Positions 27,288-37,620 of a DNA stretch of 64,000 nucleotides are shown one piece after another. How positions within the stretch are numbered: position 1 is the first letter of the stretch; every line of letters starts with the position of its first letter. The position numbers and the translations under genes are program-made. The stretch comes from Actinobacillus lignieresii (GTDB lineage Bacteria > Pseudomonadota > Gammaproteobacteria > Enterobacterales > Pasteurellaceae), in the NCBI RefSeq assembly GCF_900444945.1, contig NZ_UFRM01000001.1:196501-260500 (forward strand). The letters are read 5' to 3'. The notes beneath the pieces were generated by a model. It worked only from the letters and a program-made list of their open reading frames with translations, was not told the origin of the DNA and ran no database searches.

Positions 27288-28646
27288 TTAAAGAGAGTTG
27301 AAGAATATTACTAAGATAATGACCGGAATAACGAATTTGACGTAATTAAACCAAATATTCGTGAAGACTGTTCCTGCCCCTAATTCTTTTTTCGCCTCAT
27401 CTTTCAAAACGAATCCTACAAAAATCGCACTACCTAATGCGGTAAGGATAAATAAAATATTGCCGCTGATATAGTCGAAAGCATCAAAAATACTTTTGTC
27501 CATGATACGAATATTTTGCCAAAGATTATCGCCTAATACCGACGGAATATTACCAATCACAAAAATCGTAAACAGCGTAACCGCAATCGCTTTTTTACGG
27601 CTCATCTGCGTTTTTTCCTGTAAAGAGGTAATAATCACTTCATAAATCGTTAATGAAGTAGTCAGTGCCGCTACAACGAGTAAACTGAAGAAAATAATGG
27701 CAAAAACCGTTCCGCCCCACATATTAGAGAAGACAATCGGCAAACTTTGGAAAACCAACGTAGGGCCTGAATTCGGTGCCACGCCAAAACTAAATAATGA
27801 CGGGAAAATCATAAAACCGGCGAGTACCGCAATCAAGGTATTCATAATACCGGTAATGGTAGCGGTTTTAACTAAATTCTCATTTTTATCCAAATAGCTG
27901 GAAAGCGTGATTAATACACCGAAACCGAGGCTTAACGCAAAGAATACTTGCCCTAATACGAATACGAAAAGTTTCGGCGTAATTTTAGAAAAATCGGGCA
28001 TTAGGTAAAATGCGATCCCTTCCGCCGCTCCCGGTAAGGTAACATTGCGAATAACCATGACAAGTAAGAAGACAAAGAGTAACGGCATAAGGTATTTAAC
28101 CGAACGTTCAATACCGTCCACGATCCCTTTACTCAAAATAAAATAGTTTACCAAGACGAATAAAGCGGTATAACCGATAATCGCCATCGGGCTGTTTTGG
28201 ATACTTTCCTTATAGTAAGATGCGGTTGTTTCAACCGTAACCGGAGTGGAAAGATCTAAAGTGCCGCTAATTAAACTGCTGATATAATTTAATACCCAAC
28301 CGCCCAGTACCATATAGTAGGCTAAGATACCGAAAGCACCGAGTAAGCCCATATAACCGAGAATTTTCCAACCCGAAGCAATTTTTTTACCGTTTGCCAT
28401 TCCGCCGAAAGCATCGATTGCATTGACTTTAATACGACGACCGATAACGTTTTCAACCAAAATCATCGGAATACCGATCACAATCATCGCAATACAAAAT
28501 AAAAATACATAGGCACCGCCGCCGTTTTCTCCGACTAAATAAGGAAAACGCCAAGTCGCCCCGAAACCGACGGTCGCCCCTGCAACCGTCATCACATAAG
28601 CCAATCTATTTGACCAAGATTGGCGTTCTACAGATTTATTCGCCAT
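27288..28646 (-). CDS. Sodium-dependent transporter, NSS (SNF) family
   Basis: Membrane protein of 452 aa with about twelve helices and the neurotransmitter:sodium symporter opening SWSNRLAYVMTVAGATVGFGATWRFPYL. It has an unwound helix 1 of the GATVGFGATWRFPY type that carries the sodium and substrate sites. Bacterial members usually import amino acids such as tryptophan or leucine; the substrate here is unknown. It is monocistronic; the terminator at 27251 ends it. Confidence 0.9.
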   Translation of the reverse strand: MANKSVERQSWSNRLAYVMTVAGATVGFGATWRFPYLVGENGGGAYVFLFCIAMIVIGIPMILVENVIGRRIKVNAIDAFGGMANGKKIASGWKILGYMGLLGAFGILAYYMVLGGWVLNYISSLISGTLDLSTPVTVETTASYYKESIQNSPMAIIGYTALFVLVNYFILSKGIVDGIERSVKYLMPLLFVFLLVMVIRNVTLPGAAEGIAFYLMPDFSKITPKLFVFVLGQVFFALSLGFGVLITLSSYLDKNENLVKTATITGIMNTLIAVLAGFMIFPSLFSFGVAPNSGPTLVFQSLPIVFSNMWGGTVFAIIFFSLLVVAALTTSLTIYEVIITSLQEKTQMSRKKAIAVTLFTIFVIGNIPSVLGDNLWQNIRIMDKSIFDAFDYISGNILFILTALGSAIFVGFVLKDEAKKELGAGTVFTNIWFNYVKFVIPVIILVIFFNSL

Positions 28647-28710
28647 TATTACTCCTAAGTTAGGCTATTTCCGCAAAGCAAGCGGTAAGATTTTAAGAAA
28701 TTTTTGCAAA

Positions 28711-29544
28711 TTATAAGAAGAGTGCAAACAGTTCATCTACTTTAATACGAGAATCGGCTCGCTGCCCGATAGAACGTTGAACTTTAATTTTTTTGATTTT
28801 TGCACCATGGTAGATTTGTCGGGTAAACGCCGTGTCATGGTTTGAAATCAATACGGGAATATTATTTGTCTGCGCCTGTCTTGCGAGCTGAGCTAATTTT
28901 TCCTGCTGCACGAGGCTGAACCCGCCGCCGGCATAGTGAGTAAAATTAGTATCTTGTTGCAAGGGGGCGTACGGCGGATCGCAATAAATAATATAATTGT
29001 CGGGAGCTTGATACAAGCGGGCAAAAACCTGTTCAAAATCGGCACAGATAAATTCGGCTTTTTGCGCTTTTTCAGCGAAAAAACGTAATTCGTTTTCAGG
29101 AAAATAGTGCGTTTTATAAGCTCCGAACGGTACGTTATATTCATGTTTTTGGTTATAGCGGCATAAGCCGTTAAAGCCGAAACGATTCAAATAAAGAAAC
29201 AGTACCGAGCGCCTGAACTTATCGGACGAACGATTAAATTCTTGGCGGCGAGCGTAATAAAAAGAGGCGGTATTCGCTTCGGAAGCTAAAAAAAGCGTTT
29301 TGGTTTCTTTAATATAATGTTCGACATCATGTTTGATGATATTGAATAAATTAATTAAATCGGGGTTAATGTCCGCAAGTAGATAACGTTCGTAATCCGT
29401 ATTTAAAAAGACGGAACCGGCTCCAACGAAAGGTTCAACGAAACAAGCCCCCTGAGCAGACTTAGGGGGCAAATGTTTACGAATTTCGGTCGTTAAGCGG
29501 TATTTTCCTCCCGCCCACTTGAGAAAGGCTCTTTTATTACTCAT
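28711..29544 (-). CDS. dam: Dam, DNA adenine methyltransferase (GATC)
   Basis: Methylates adenine in GATC and so marks strands for mismatch repair and times replication. The N-terminus [11 protein letters not shown] (AdoMet motif I region), [14 protein letters not shown] and catalytic DPPY ([11 protein letters not shown]) match Dam, and 277 aa is close to E. coli (278). The ATG at 29544 is preferred over one nine codons upstream because that segment (MKDLHNVSF) overlaps the aroB coding end. The gene overlaps aroB by 8 nt, so it is co-translated with aroK-aroB. damX, which sits between in E. coli, is missing. Confidence 0.95.
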   Translation of the reverse strand: MSNKRAFLKWAGGKYRLTTEIRKHLPPKSAQGACFVEPFVGAGSVFLNTDYERYLLADINPDLINLFNIIKHDVEHYIKETKTLFLASEANTASFYYARRQEFNRSSDKFRRSVLFLYLNRFGFNGLCRYNQKHEYNVPFGAYKTHYFPENELRFFAEKAQKAEFICADFEQVFARLYQAPDNYIIYCDPPYAPLQQDTNFTHYAGGGFSLVQQEKLAQLARQAQTNNIPVLISNHDTAFTRQIYHGAKIKKIKVQRSIGQRADSRIKVDELFALFL

Positions 29545-30637
29545 GAAACTCACGTTGTGTAAATCTTTCAATCGCAGACAAGACTTGTTGCTCCGACGCT
29601 TGTGCCGTAACGTAGGCTTTTCCCAGTGATTTTAACAAGACAAGACGTAATTGACCGCCCAGTACTTTTTTATCGCGCCACATATAAGGCAAATATTCGC
29701 TAGGTTCCATTCCGTCCGGCGATATTGTCGGCAGTACGGCTTGTGCCAGTAATCTTTCCAGACGAGAAACATCTTGAGCGGATAAATCGCCTAAGATGCG
29801 GGATAATTCCGCCGCCTCCAACATCCCGACCGAAACGGCTTCACCGTGTAACCAATTTCCGTATCCGAGATGAGCTTCAATCGCATGACCGAACGTATGC
29901 CCTAAGTTGAGTAAGGCTCGGTCACCCTTTTCCGTTTCGTCACGCGCCACCACATCGGCTTTTAACTGGCAACAACGTTGAATACAGTATTCCAATTCAT
30001 TTTGTTTTAATGCGACTAAATGATGGATATTACTTTCCAACCATTCAAAGAAATGAATATCAAAGATCACACCGTACTTAATGACTTCGGCAAGTCCCGC
30101 ACTCACTTCTCGTTTAGGAAGGGTTTGTAAGGTATTCGTATCAATAATCACAGAAATCGGCTGATAGAACGCTCCAATCATATTTTTGCCGAGCGGATGA
30201 TTAACCGCCGTTTTGCCGCCGACCGACGAATCGACCTGAGCCAGTAATGTCGTTGGGATTTGGATAAAACGAATACCGCGTTGATAAGATGCCGCCGCAT
30301 AACCCGCAACATCGCCGATCACACCGCCGCCTAAAGCGATAAGCGTGGTGTCTCTGTTATGATTTTTTTCCAATAATGCGGTAAAAATCATATTGAGCGA
30401 ATCTAAGGTCTTATATTTTTCTCCGTCAGGAATGAGTACGGAATCAACACTACAACCTAATCCGTTAAGCGTATTTGTTACTGTTGCAAGATAATGTGCG
30501 GCGACGGTAGGATTTGAAACAATCATCACCTTATCTCCCGCTTTCAGCGAAGAATAGCTGTTCGGATCACCGAGTAAACCCGCTCCGATGGTTATCGGAT
30601 AACGACGCTCTTTTAATTCGACATTGACTTGCAACAT
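29537..30637 (-). CDS. aroB: AroB, 3-dehydroquinate synthase
   Basis: Converts DAHP to 3-dehydroquinate in the shikimate pathway using NAD and a divalent metal. 366 aa (E. coli 362). Motifs [44 protein letters not shown] and [12 protein letters not shown] (metal ligands) are present. It is between aroK and dam, as in other gammaproteobacteria. Confidence 0.97.
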   Translation of the reverse strand: MLQVNVELKERRYPITIGAGLLGDPNSYSSLKAGDKVMIVSNPTVAAHYLATVTNTLNGLGCSVDSVLIPDGEKYKTLDSLNMIFTALLEKNHNRDTTLIALGGGVIGDVAGYAAASYQRGIRFIQIPTTLLAQVDSSVGGKTAVNHPLGKNMIGAFYQPISVIIDTNTLQTLPKREVSAGLAEVIKYGVIFDIHFFEWLESNIHHLVALKQNELEYCIQRCCQLKADVVARDETEKGDRALLNLGHTFGHAIEAHLGYGNWLHGEAVSVGMLEAAELSRILGDLSAQDVSRLERLLAQAVLPTISPDGMEPSEYLPYMWRDKKVLGGQLRLVLLKSLGKAYVTAQASEQQVLSAIERFTQREFHE

Positions 30638-30710
30638 ATTTTACTTCCTCATCTCGACACATTTAATGATGTGCGAATTATATTTATAGGGGAGTTTAAT
30701 CCCGGGTAAC

Positions 30711-31232
30711 TTATTGAAGATTATCAATCAGTTCAATGATGTGTGTCGCAACCAGTTTAGCGCTTTGCTCATCGGTTTGTAGCGTAATGTCCGCAATTTC
30801 TTCATAGAGCGGATTGCGTACTTTTGCCAGTGCTTCCAGCGTTTCACGAGGATTCTCCGTTTGCAGCAACGGACGTTTTTTATCGCGTTGCGTTCTCTCG
30901 AATTGTTTATCCACCGTAGTTTCAAGGTAGATAACGATACCGCGAGCGGACAAGACGTTGCGATTTTCTTTGGATAACACCGAACCGCCGCCGGTTGATA
31001 ATACAACACCTTGGTTTTGCGTAAGCTCGTTAATAATACGTTCTTCACGCTTACGAAAACCGGTTTCGCCTTCAAGGTCAAAAATCCAATCGATATCGGC
31101 ACCGGCACGTTCTTCAATTACTGCGTCAGAATCAATAAATTCCATTCCTAGCATTTGAGCGAGCTGACGACCAATGGTGCTTTTGCCCGCACCCATAGGA
31201 CCTATAAGGAAAATATTACGTTTTTCTGCCAT
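30711..31232 (-). CDS. aroK: AroK, shikimate kinase I
   Basis: Phosphorylates shikimate. ATG 31232 gives [19 protein letters not shown], the family start, and 173 aa, equal to E. coli AroK; a 14-codon extension upstream is possible but atypical. P-loop GPMGAGKST, the shikimate-site DSD motif ([14 protein letters not shown]), GGGSV and the lid RDKKRPLL are visible. It starts the aroK-aroB-dam operon. Confidence 0.96.
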   Translation of the reverse strand: MAEKRNIFLIGPMGAGKSTIGRQLAQMLGMEFIDSDAVIEERAGADIDWIFDLEGETGFRKREERIINELTQNQGVVLSTGGGSVLSKENRNVLSARGIVIYLETTVDKQFERTQRDKKRPLLQTENPRETLEALAKVRNPLYEEIADITLQTDEQSAKLVATHIIELIDNLQ

Positions 31233-31289
31233 CGTTTGTTCTTCTTTTATTTCAATATTATGTGACAAATTCAATTTGTGGAAAAAAAC

Positions 31290-31337
31290 GACCGCTAATG
31301 CTCAATTGCTTCGTGTTTTTAGCAACGGCAAGCGGTC
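31290..31337. repeat. Inverted uptake words upstream of aroK
   Basis: GACCGCT (31290-31296) faces AGCGGTC (31331-31337). They lie in the 260-bp gap between the end of mrcA and aroK, both on the minus strand, so this may terminate mrcA transcripts. The rest of the gap (31338-31493) shows only alternative short stems, including GGGTATG (31415) with CATACCC (31437), and no T-tract terminator. Confidence 0.65.
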
Positions 31338-31493
31338 TGTTTTACGAAAAATTTTGCAAATATTTTTTCGATTATGTTTAGTATAAGAAATACCACAAAT
31401 TGCCCAAAATAATTGGGTATGATTATCGCAAGAAACCATACCCGATTCAACCTCATAGGGAGATAATCCCTAAAATATTTCATAAATTATTTT

Positions 31494-34061
31494 TTAGAAT
31501 AACTCGAAGCTACCCGGTGAATTTAATAATTCTTTCGGCGGTAAGCCCAGTCGTTGTTCTAAATGCGGTTTCGCCTCTTGAGGTAATTTATAGGCTTTTT
31601 CTACGATATATTTTTTCGTCGGTTCGGTTCCTTTAATAAAGTATTCGGTTAAGTTATTACCGAGGAAACCGCTTACGCTATCGATTTTAGTTTCGATAAT
31701 ATTCGGTGGCATTGCCGGCGTTCTTTCCTTTTTATCCGCTAACGCCACTTTCATATATTTAATCCAAGCCGGCATTGCGGTTCTGGCTCCCGCTTCGCCT
31801 TTACCCAAATCACGCTTATTATCGTCGAAGCCGACATAGACCGTAGTCACGATATTCGCACCGAAACCGGCATACCAAGTGACTTTCGAATTATTGGTCG
31901 TACCGGTTTTTCCGCCGATATCTTTACGTTTAAATTCATTTGCAAGCGCTTTACTGGTTCCGTTCCATGCTTGCCCCGGTTCCCCGTAAATCGCACTGTT
32001 CAATGCGCTACGCATCAGGAAGGCGAGTTCGCCGCTGATAACGCGCGGCGCATAACGGGTTTCCGTACCGTTTTGTGCCGCTTCGGTCATTAAACTCGGC
32101 GCATCGGATTTTACCGCCGGTTTAATTTCGAGCTCATCGTCATTCTCTGCCGAAGTATCGTTACTTTCATCATTTTCCGAGATTTCCGAGTTTCCTTGTA
32201 ATTGCGTTTCATCATGAATCTTCACGCCGTCGAAATAGGTCGGTTCAGGATATTTAACGCCTATATTACAATCCATACAAGCAATAGCCGGATTCGCTTT
32301 AAATAATTCGTTACCCTGATTATCTAAAATACGTTCAATAATATAAGGTTCGATTAAGTAACCGCCGTTATCAAACACGGCATAGCCTCTTGCCATTTCC
32401 AGCGGAGTAAATGAAGCTGCGCCTAAAGCGAGCGCTTCGGTCGCTACAAATTGATCTCGATTGAAGCCGAAACGCTCAAGATATTCCGCAACGTAATCTA
32501 CACCCGCCATCTGTAATGCGCGAATGGCAATCATATTTTTAGACTTACCGAGTGCGACACGTAAGCGTAACGGGCCTTCATAACGATTATCCGCATTTTT
32601 AGGCGTCCACGGTTTTTGTCCTTTTTTAGTAATGGTAATCGGCAAGTCGCTTAGTGTCGTGGAAAGACTTAAACCTTTATTCATAGCCGCTGCATAAATA
32701 AACGGTTTAATTGATGAACCGACTTGCACGAGCGATTGTGTCGCTCGATTAAAACGACTTTGTTCAAAACTAAAACCGCCGACAATCGCTTCAATCGCAC
32801 CGTTATCGCTGTTTAACGAAACTAATGCCGAATTCACTTCAGGAATCTGACCAAGTTGCCAATCTTTACCGTTTTTATGTTTACGAACCCAAATTTGTTC
32901 GCCTACGTTGAGCTTAATTTGTTTGCCGAATACGGCATTCGATTTTTGTAATTCCTCTTTATCGCCGTTAGGTAACATAATGGTATAGCCGTTTTTTCCG
33001 ACCGCCATAACAGCCGCACCGATAAACGGATCGGAATTCGGCAATTTACTTAGATGGTCGATAATTTTCTCGTCGTCCCAAGCCTCTTTACCGCTCCAAA
33101 GTTTTTCGGCACCGCGCCAACCGTGACGGCGATCATAATTAATCAAGTTCTCGCTTAATGCGTCTTGCGCCGCTTTTTGGTCGGTTGAAAGCACGGTCGC
33201 ATACACTTTAAAACCTTTATTATATGCCACGTCCTCACCGTAACGTTTAACCATTTCTTGGCGAACCATCTCGGTAACGTAATCGGCTCGGAATTCCAAA
33301 GCGGTACCGTAAAACGTCGCTTTTACTGTTTCCGCTTTCGCTTGATCATATTGCTGTTGAGTAATTTTACCGACTTCTAACATTCGACCCAATACCACAT
33401 TACGGCGCGCTTCAGCACGTTTTACCGAATAAAGCGGGTTCATGGTCGATGGTGCTTTCGGTAAGCCGGCAATAATCGCCATTTCACCTAAAGTCAGTTG
33501 ATCGAGGCTCTTACCAAAATAGGTTTTGGCTGCGGCGGCAACGCCGTGTGAACGATAACCTAGATAAATTTTATTGAGGTAAAGCTCAAGAATTTCGTCT
33601 TTCGTTAGTACTTTCTCGATTTCAAGCGCAAGAATCGCTTCTTTGAGCTTACGTTCCAAATTACGTTCTGGCGTTAAGAAAAAGTTACGAGCCAACTGTT
33701 GGGTAATGGTACTTGCACCTTGGGTATCGCCTTGACTGGAACGCCAAATCGCTCGAACGATCCCTTTCGGATCAATACCTTTATGGTCATAAAAACGCAC
33801 GTCTTCGGTCGCAATTACCGCATCAATCAGCGTTTGCGGAATTTCGGCTAATTTCACCGGGATACGACGTTGTTCGCCGACTTCACCGATTAATTTGCCG
33901 TCTGCAGTAAAGATCTGCATCGGCTGCTGCAACTCAACTGTTTTTAAGCTAGACACATTCGGCAAACTGTCTCTGATATGTATATAAGCTAAGCCGGCGG
34001 CGATGCCACCTAAAATAATAAGTGAAAGTAAGGCACTTAATATTATTTTTGCGATCTTCAT
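31494..34061 (-). CDS. mrcA: MrcA (PBP1a), bifunctional peptidoglycan synthase
   Basis: Class A penicillin-binding protein with an inner membrane anchor (about residues 6-28), a transglycosylase domain with EDVRFYDHKGIDPKG and QGASTITQQLARN, and a transpeptidase domain with the SSIKPF catalytic Ser motif and KTGTTNN. 855 aa (E. coli 850). The region of about residues 620-650 (between transpeptidase motifs) has an acidic insertion rich in S, N, D and E. It diverges from comA, with the competence regulatory site over its start codon, as for ponA and comA of Haemophilus. Confidence 0.97.
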   Translation of the reverse strand: MKIAKIILSALLSLIILGGIAAGLAYIHIRDSLPNVSSLKTVELQQPMQIFTADGKLIGEVGEQRRIPVKLAEIPQTLIDAVIATEDVRFYDHKGIDPKGIVRAIWRSSQGDTQGASTITQQLARNFFLTPERNLERKLKEAILALEIEKVLTKDEILELYLNKIYLGYRSHGVAAAAKTYFGKSLDQLTLGEMAIIAGLPKAPSTMNPLYSVKRAEARRNVVLGRMLEVGKITQQQYDQAKAETVKATFYGTALEFRADYVTEMVRQEMVKRYGEDVAYNKGFKVYATVLSTDQKAAQDALSENLINYDRRHGWRGAEKLWSGKEAWDDEKIIDHLSKLPNSDPFIGAAVMAVGKNGYTIMLPNGDKEELQKSNAVFGKQIKLNVGEQIWVRKHKNGKDWQLGQIPEVNSALVSLNSDNGAIEAIVGGFSFEQSRFNRATQSLVQVGSSIKPFIYAAAMNKGLSLSTTLSDLPITITKKGQKPWTPKNADNRYEGPLRLRVALGKSKNMIAIRALQMAGVDYVAEYLERFGFNRDQFVATEALALGAASFTPLEMARGYAVFDNGGYLIEPYIIERILDNQGNELFKANPAIACMDCNIGVKYPEPTYFDGVKIHDETQLQGNSEISENDESNDTSAENDDELEIKPAVKSDAPSLMTEAAQNGTETRYAPRVISGELAFLMRSALNSAIYGEPGQAWNGTSKALANEFKRKDIGGKTGTTNNSKVTWYAGFGANIVTTVYVGFDDNKRDLGKGEAGARTAMPAWIKYMKVALADKKERTPAMPPNIIETKIDSVSGFLGNNLTEYFIKGTEPTKKYIVEKAYKLPQEAKPHLEQRLGLPPKELLNSPGSFELF

Positions 34062-34068
34062 CGAAAAA
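34046..34068. promoter_or_regulatory. Candidate CRP-S (competence) site
   Basis: The half-site TTTTTGCGATC (34046-34056), a TTCA spacer (34057-34060) and TCGAAAAAT form an imperfect palindrome of the type TTTTGCGATC..GATCGCAAAA known from Haemophilus competence promoters that need CRP plus Sxy. It lies across the mrcA start codon (34059-34061). A -10-like TATAGT at 34111-34116 with no good -35 is about 60 bp downstream, which fits activation of comA. Confidence 0.75.
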
Positions 34069-34199
34069 TTCTCTTCTGGTAAATGACGGAAATAAAAGTT
34101 ATTGCCAAGATATAGTTACATTAAAAATATAAGTATAAGCCAAAAATGTTAAAAAAACCGCTTAAAAATCGAATAAAGTTGATTTAAGGAATTAAAATT

Positions 34200-34880
34200 G
34201 TGAAAAAATTCGCCGAATCGTTCAAAAAAGAATCTAAAAATTATTCGATTGGAATCAGTGAAAATCAGGCTTATCGATGCTTTTCCTTTGAATATCAGGA
34301 GCAAAGGGAAACTTATTGGCAACTCAAAACGGATGACAATCGCTTTACTTTACCGCAAGCGATTGAATGTCTTAAAAATCCTGTTTTTATTCGATCCGTT
34401 CCTTTTCAATATATTTGGCGAAAATATCTGTTCTTACCGATTAATTATGATCAAGCCATGATTTATCGACAGATTTTACAAGTTTTGCGCCAAGAATTAC
34501 CGCTTGCAATTGAAGAAGTTTATTTCGATTACCAATGCTTTCCTCTACCGAATGACAATTTGGTTCGAGTAATTATTTATGCATTACGTAAAAATTATGC
34601 TGACTCACTTTTCATTCAACCGAATACGATTCTTGATTGTGAGCTTTATTGCTTTGTTCGCGGTTTCAACTATTTATCAAGTTCGGAACTGGCGCAACAA
34701 GACAGAATTTATGCGTTAGAAAATAAAACTTTTAAATTGACGCCTAAAGGCGTTGAATTTAATACGGATCTTACACAAGCAAATTGCCATTTAAAGCAGC
34801 TGGAATTACCGGATTCGATAACGGATCCTGTTTTATATTTAACCGCATTAGGGGCGAGTTTATGGAATGGCGGGGAATAA
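34200..34880 (+). CDS. comA: ComA, PilM-like competence protein
   Basis: First gene of the competence operon needed for DNA uptake through the type IV pilus machinery. The 226-aa protein is the counterpart of PilM/HofM, a cytoplasmic actin-like platform protein. The start is GTG at 34200, set by AAGGA at 34186-34190, 9 nt upstream. Identification leans on order and size in the comABCDE set more than on motifs. Its 3' end overlaps comB by 19 nt. Confidence 0.85.
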   Translation: MKKFAESFKKESKNYSIGISENQAYRCFSFEYQEQRETYWQLKTDDNRFTLPQAIECLKNPVFIRSVPFQYIWRKYLFLPINYDQAMIYRQILQVLRQELPLAIEEVYFDYQCFPLPNDNLVRVIIYALRKNYADSLFIQPNTILDCELYCFVRGFNYLSSSELAQQDRIYALENKTFKLTPKGVEFNTDLTQANCHLKQLELPDSITDPVLYLTALGASLWNGGE

Positions 34881-35383
34881 ATTTAACCGATTTTCGAGTA
34901 AGACAATGGAAAAGTAAGATCTATAAACAATTTTGTTGTTTAGTTTTAATCGTGAGCGTTGCGATAGGTCTTGCCGTCCATTTGCAATTAGCCGCTTTAC
35001 AAATAAATCAACAAAACAGACCGCTTGCAAAACAAAATCAGCAATTGAAAGCGGAACGAGATAATTTGCATAGAAAGTTGGAGCAATATCGAAGTTCACC
35101 GATACGAGATACCGTTCAAACCTTTACTAAGAGCCAAGTCGGCGCATTTTTAAATCTGTTACAAAGTTTGCCGTTACCGCAAGGCGGGGTAGAAGAAGCT
35201 ATTTTTGAATATGATGATATGCCAATTATGAAGATAGTCGGGGTTTTAATCAATTCCGATCAATTTGAACGATTAGAAAAATATTTATCCGAGCAAAAGA
35301 CATTTAAATATTCCTTAGTCAGTTTTCAACTGAATGAACAACAAGAAATCGAATTTGTTTTTAATATTATGTTACGAGAATAA
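34862..35383 (+). CDS. comB: ComB, PilN-like competence protein
   Basis: Small inner-membrane protein of 173 aa with one N-terminal helix (about residues 23-43) followed by a short coiled-coil (QQNRPLAKQNQQLKAERDN). It matches the PilN/HofN position in the operon. ATG 34862 overlaps the comA end and is preferred over the longer frame that begins inside comA. Its stop shares a base with the comC start. Confidence 0.85.
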   Translation: MEWRGINLTDFRVRQWKSKIYKQFCCLVLIVSVAIGLAVHLQLAALQINQQNRPLAKQNQQLKAERDNLHRKLEQYRSSPIRDTVQTFTKSQVGAFLNLLQSLPLPQGGVEEAIFEYDDMPIMKIVGVLINSDQFERLEKYLSEQKTFKYSLVSFQLNEQQEIEFVFNIMLRE

Positions 35384-35913
35384 TGATGTTGTCACTTAAT
35401 AGACTTTATTTATTACCTAATAATTATTTGTTTCGTGTTTTATCTTTTATACAAACTTATTTTAAAACCGTTTGCTTAATTATGTTTATTTTAATAATCA
35501 GTTATCCGTTATATCGATATTTATACGAGTCTTATTCTCACCAAGAGTTATTATTTAACCAGCAACGATTAACGGAAGAAGTCGAACAAGAATATAGGCT
35601 TTATCAAAGCGTTTCACAATATCATCAACAGTTGGCGGAGAAAGAACAATACGTTAGCCTGCTTAATCAGCAACTACAAATTATATTTACAGATAATCAA
35701 GTAAAACCGGAACAGCTGCAATGGGAACTGGAACAGGAAAAATCAATTTATTTTTCAGTCACTCATCAAGTGTCGAATATATTTAAATTAATTAGAATAC
35801 TATCCGAAAATAGTTTGTTAAAGTTTAAAACTATTCATTTGATTAAATTAAAACAAGATAAACAATTACAGTTAAAGGCGAATGTTATCGTAACGGAGGA
35901 TAAAAATGAGTAA
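35383..35913 (+). CDS. comC: ComC, PilO-like competence protein
   Basis: Inner-membrane protein of 176 aa with one helix (about residues 28-47) and a charged coiled periplasmic part (NQQRLTEEVEQEYRLY). It matches the PilO/HofO place in the set. Two ATG codons in a row (35383 and 35386) are both possible starts. It overlaps comD by 8 nt. Confidence 0.85.
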   Translation: MMLSLNRLYLLPNNYLFRVLSFIQTYFKTVCLIMFILIISYPLYRYLYESYSHQELLFNQQRLTEEVEQEYRLYQSVSQYHQQLAEKEQYVSLLNQQLQIIFTDNQVKPEQLQWELEQEKSIYFSVTHQVSNIFKLIRILSENSLLKFKTIHLIKLKQDKQLQLKANVIVTEDKNE

Positions 35914-36310
35914 ATATATTTGGATCTTATTTATATTCTCATCAATAAGTGTTGCCGATCCGTTTTACGGTGAGAAATTAGCGAGAGAAAACCCAACGTT
36001 TTCAGCAGATACGGAAATTGCAATGAATACGGAAAATTTGACCGCTTGTAATATCTCATTACCACAAATTTCCCGTTACTTGCCCGCGAAACTCACGCAG
36101 TTAAAATTTATCGGCGTGTTGAAAAAAGAGGATAAATATAAAGCGATTTTGATGGATGCTCAAAAGCAACTGTTTGATTTACAAGTGAATGATTGGCTGG
36201 CAGATGAATTAATCCAGATTATAGACATTGATTTAAAATCTATTCGTTATATTAATTGGCAAACAGAGAAAAATTGTGAGTCTCCGACCCCGGTTATCTT
36301 AAAATTATAG
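35906..36310 (+). CDS. comD: ComD, PilP-like competence protein
   Basis: 134-aa protein with an N-terminal signal-like segment and a C-terminal PilP-type beta domain (LTQLKFIGVLKKEDKYKAIL, like the PilP fold). It is expected to link the inner-membrane platform to the secretin. The lipobox of typical PilP is not evident. Confidence 0.85.
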   Translation: MSKYIWILFIFSSISVADPFYGEKLARENPTFSADTEIAMNTENLTACNISLPQISRYLPAKLTQLKFIGVLKKEDKYKAILMDAQKQLFDLQVNDWLADELIQIIDIDLKSIRYINWQTEKNCESPTPVILKL

Positions 36311-36321
36311 GTGGAACAAGA

Positions 36322-37620
36322 ATGCGAAAAATGATTTGGTCGCTCCTGTTTATATTAACGCCGGTTATGGCAAATACTTTTTCTCTCTCGCTGAAAAATG
36401 CGCCGACAGCGGAAATTTTAAGTTATTTAGCCGAAGAATACGGTAAAAATATCGTGTTAAGCGACAATATTGAGACAAATACTACATTAAGAATTGAAAA
36501 TAGTGATTTTGACAGCGTATTAAAAAGTATTACTCGGGCGAATAAACTCACGAGTGCATACGAAAAACAGATCTATTTTATCGGGCATAAAAAAGATGAG
36601 AAAGCGGCTGAGGCAATAGGCGTAAATCCGGATTTATTGAAACCTAAATTGATCACTAAGACAATAAAATTAGATTATGCGAAGGCGGCGGAAGTGATTG
36701 AATCTTTAACCAAAGGAAGCGGTCATTTTTTATCGGAAAACGGCTATTTGCATTTTGATGATCGTAGTAACAGTTTGATTATTAAAGACAGTCCGGAATC
36801 GATGAAAAATATCGTGCAATTAATCAGAAATTTAGACAAACCGACCGAACAGATTGCAATTGAAGCGAGAATTGTCACGATAAGCAGTGAGAATTTACAA
36901 GAATTAGGCGTACGCTGGGGGATATTTGCTCCTACAAACGGATACCATAAAATTGCCGGTTCGCTTGAAGCGAACGGATTACCGAATACTAATCGTTTAA
37001 ACGTAAATTTTCCGGTAAATAATGCCGCTTCTGTTGCACTACAAGTGGCGAAAATTAATGGGCGAGTGCTTGATTTGGAACTTACCGCTTTGGAACAAGA
37101 AAATAATGTTGAGATTATCGCCAGCCCTCGTTTATTAACCACCAATAAGAAGCCGGCAAGCATTAAGCAAGGAACGGAAATTCCTTATGTGCTGTATAAC
37201 CGTAAAGACGAAGTGAAAAATATCGAATTTAAAGAAGCGGTTTTAGGCTTACAAGTGACGCCGCATATTTCAAATGATAAGCAAATTTTACTCGATCTAA
37301 TTGTAACACAAAATTCACCGAATTCGACCGGTTCAACCCTACAAGGCTTAGTGACGATTGATAAGCAGGAACTGAATACGCAAGTATTTGCTCAGCATGG
37401 CGAAACGATTGTGCTAGGCGGTATTTTTCAGCATTTAACCGCAAAAGGTGAGGACAGCGTGCCGATTTTAGGTTCAATTCCGGTCATTAAAAAGTTATTT
37501 AGCCATTCTAGTGATAAAATTAGTAAGCGTGAACTAGTGATTTTTGTGACGCCTTACATTGTTAAAAATGGACAACCGCAAATTTCCTCACATTCTTCAC
37601 AGAAATTACCGCCAAAATAG
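36322..37620 (+). CDS. comE: ComE, PilQ-like secretin for DNA uptake
   Basis: Outer-membrane secretin of 432 aa through which DNA (and the pilus) passes. A signal peptide (cut after VMAN) is followed by N-domains with the secretin signature LIRNLDKPTEQIAIEARIVTI and ELGVRWGIF, and the C-terminal block VPILGSIPVIKKLF that closes secretins. It is the last gene of the com set here. comF, which is the next gene in Haemophilus, does not follow. Confidence 0.93.
   Translation: MRKMIWSLLFILTPVMANTFSLSLKNAPTAEILSYLAEEYGKNIVLSDNIETNTTLRIENSDFDSVLKSITRANKLTSAYEKQIYFIGHKKDEKAAEAIGVNPDLLKPKLITKTIKLDYAKAAEVIESLTKGSGHFLSENGYLHFDDRSNSLIIKDSPESMKNIVQLIRNLDKPTEQIAIEARIVTISSENLQELGVRWGIFAPTNGYHKIAGSLEANGLPNTNRLNVNFPVNNAASVALQVAKINGRVLDLELTALEQENNVEIIASPRLLTTNKKPASIKQGTEIPYVLYNRKDEVKNIEFKEAVLGLQVTPHISNDKQILLDLIVTQNSPNSTGSTLQGLVTIDKQELNTQVFAQHGETIVLGGIFQHLTAKGEDSVPILGSIPVIKKLFSHSSDKISKRELVIFVTPYIVKNGQPQISSHSSQKLPPK

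Noticed and set aside
30728..31117. 129-codon open frame within aroK on the same strand
   Set aside because: It is a shifted frame fully inside the clear shikimate kinase gene, without family features.
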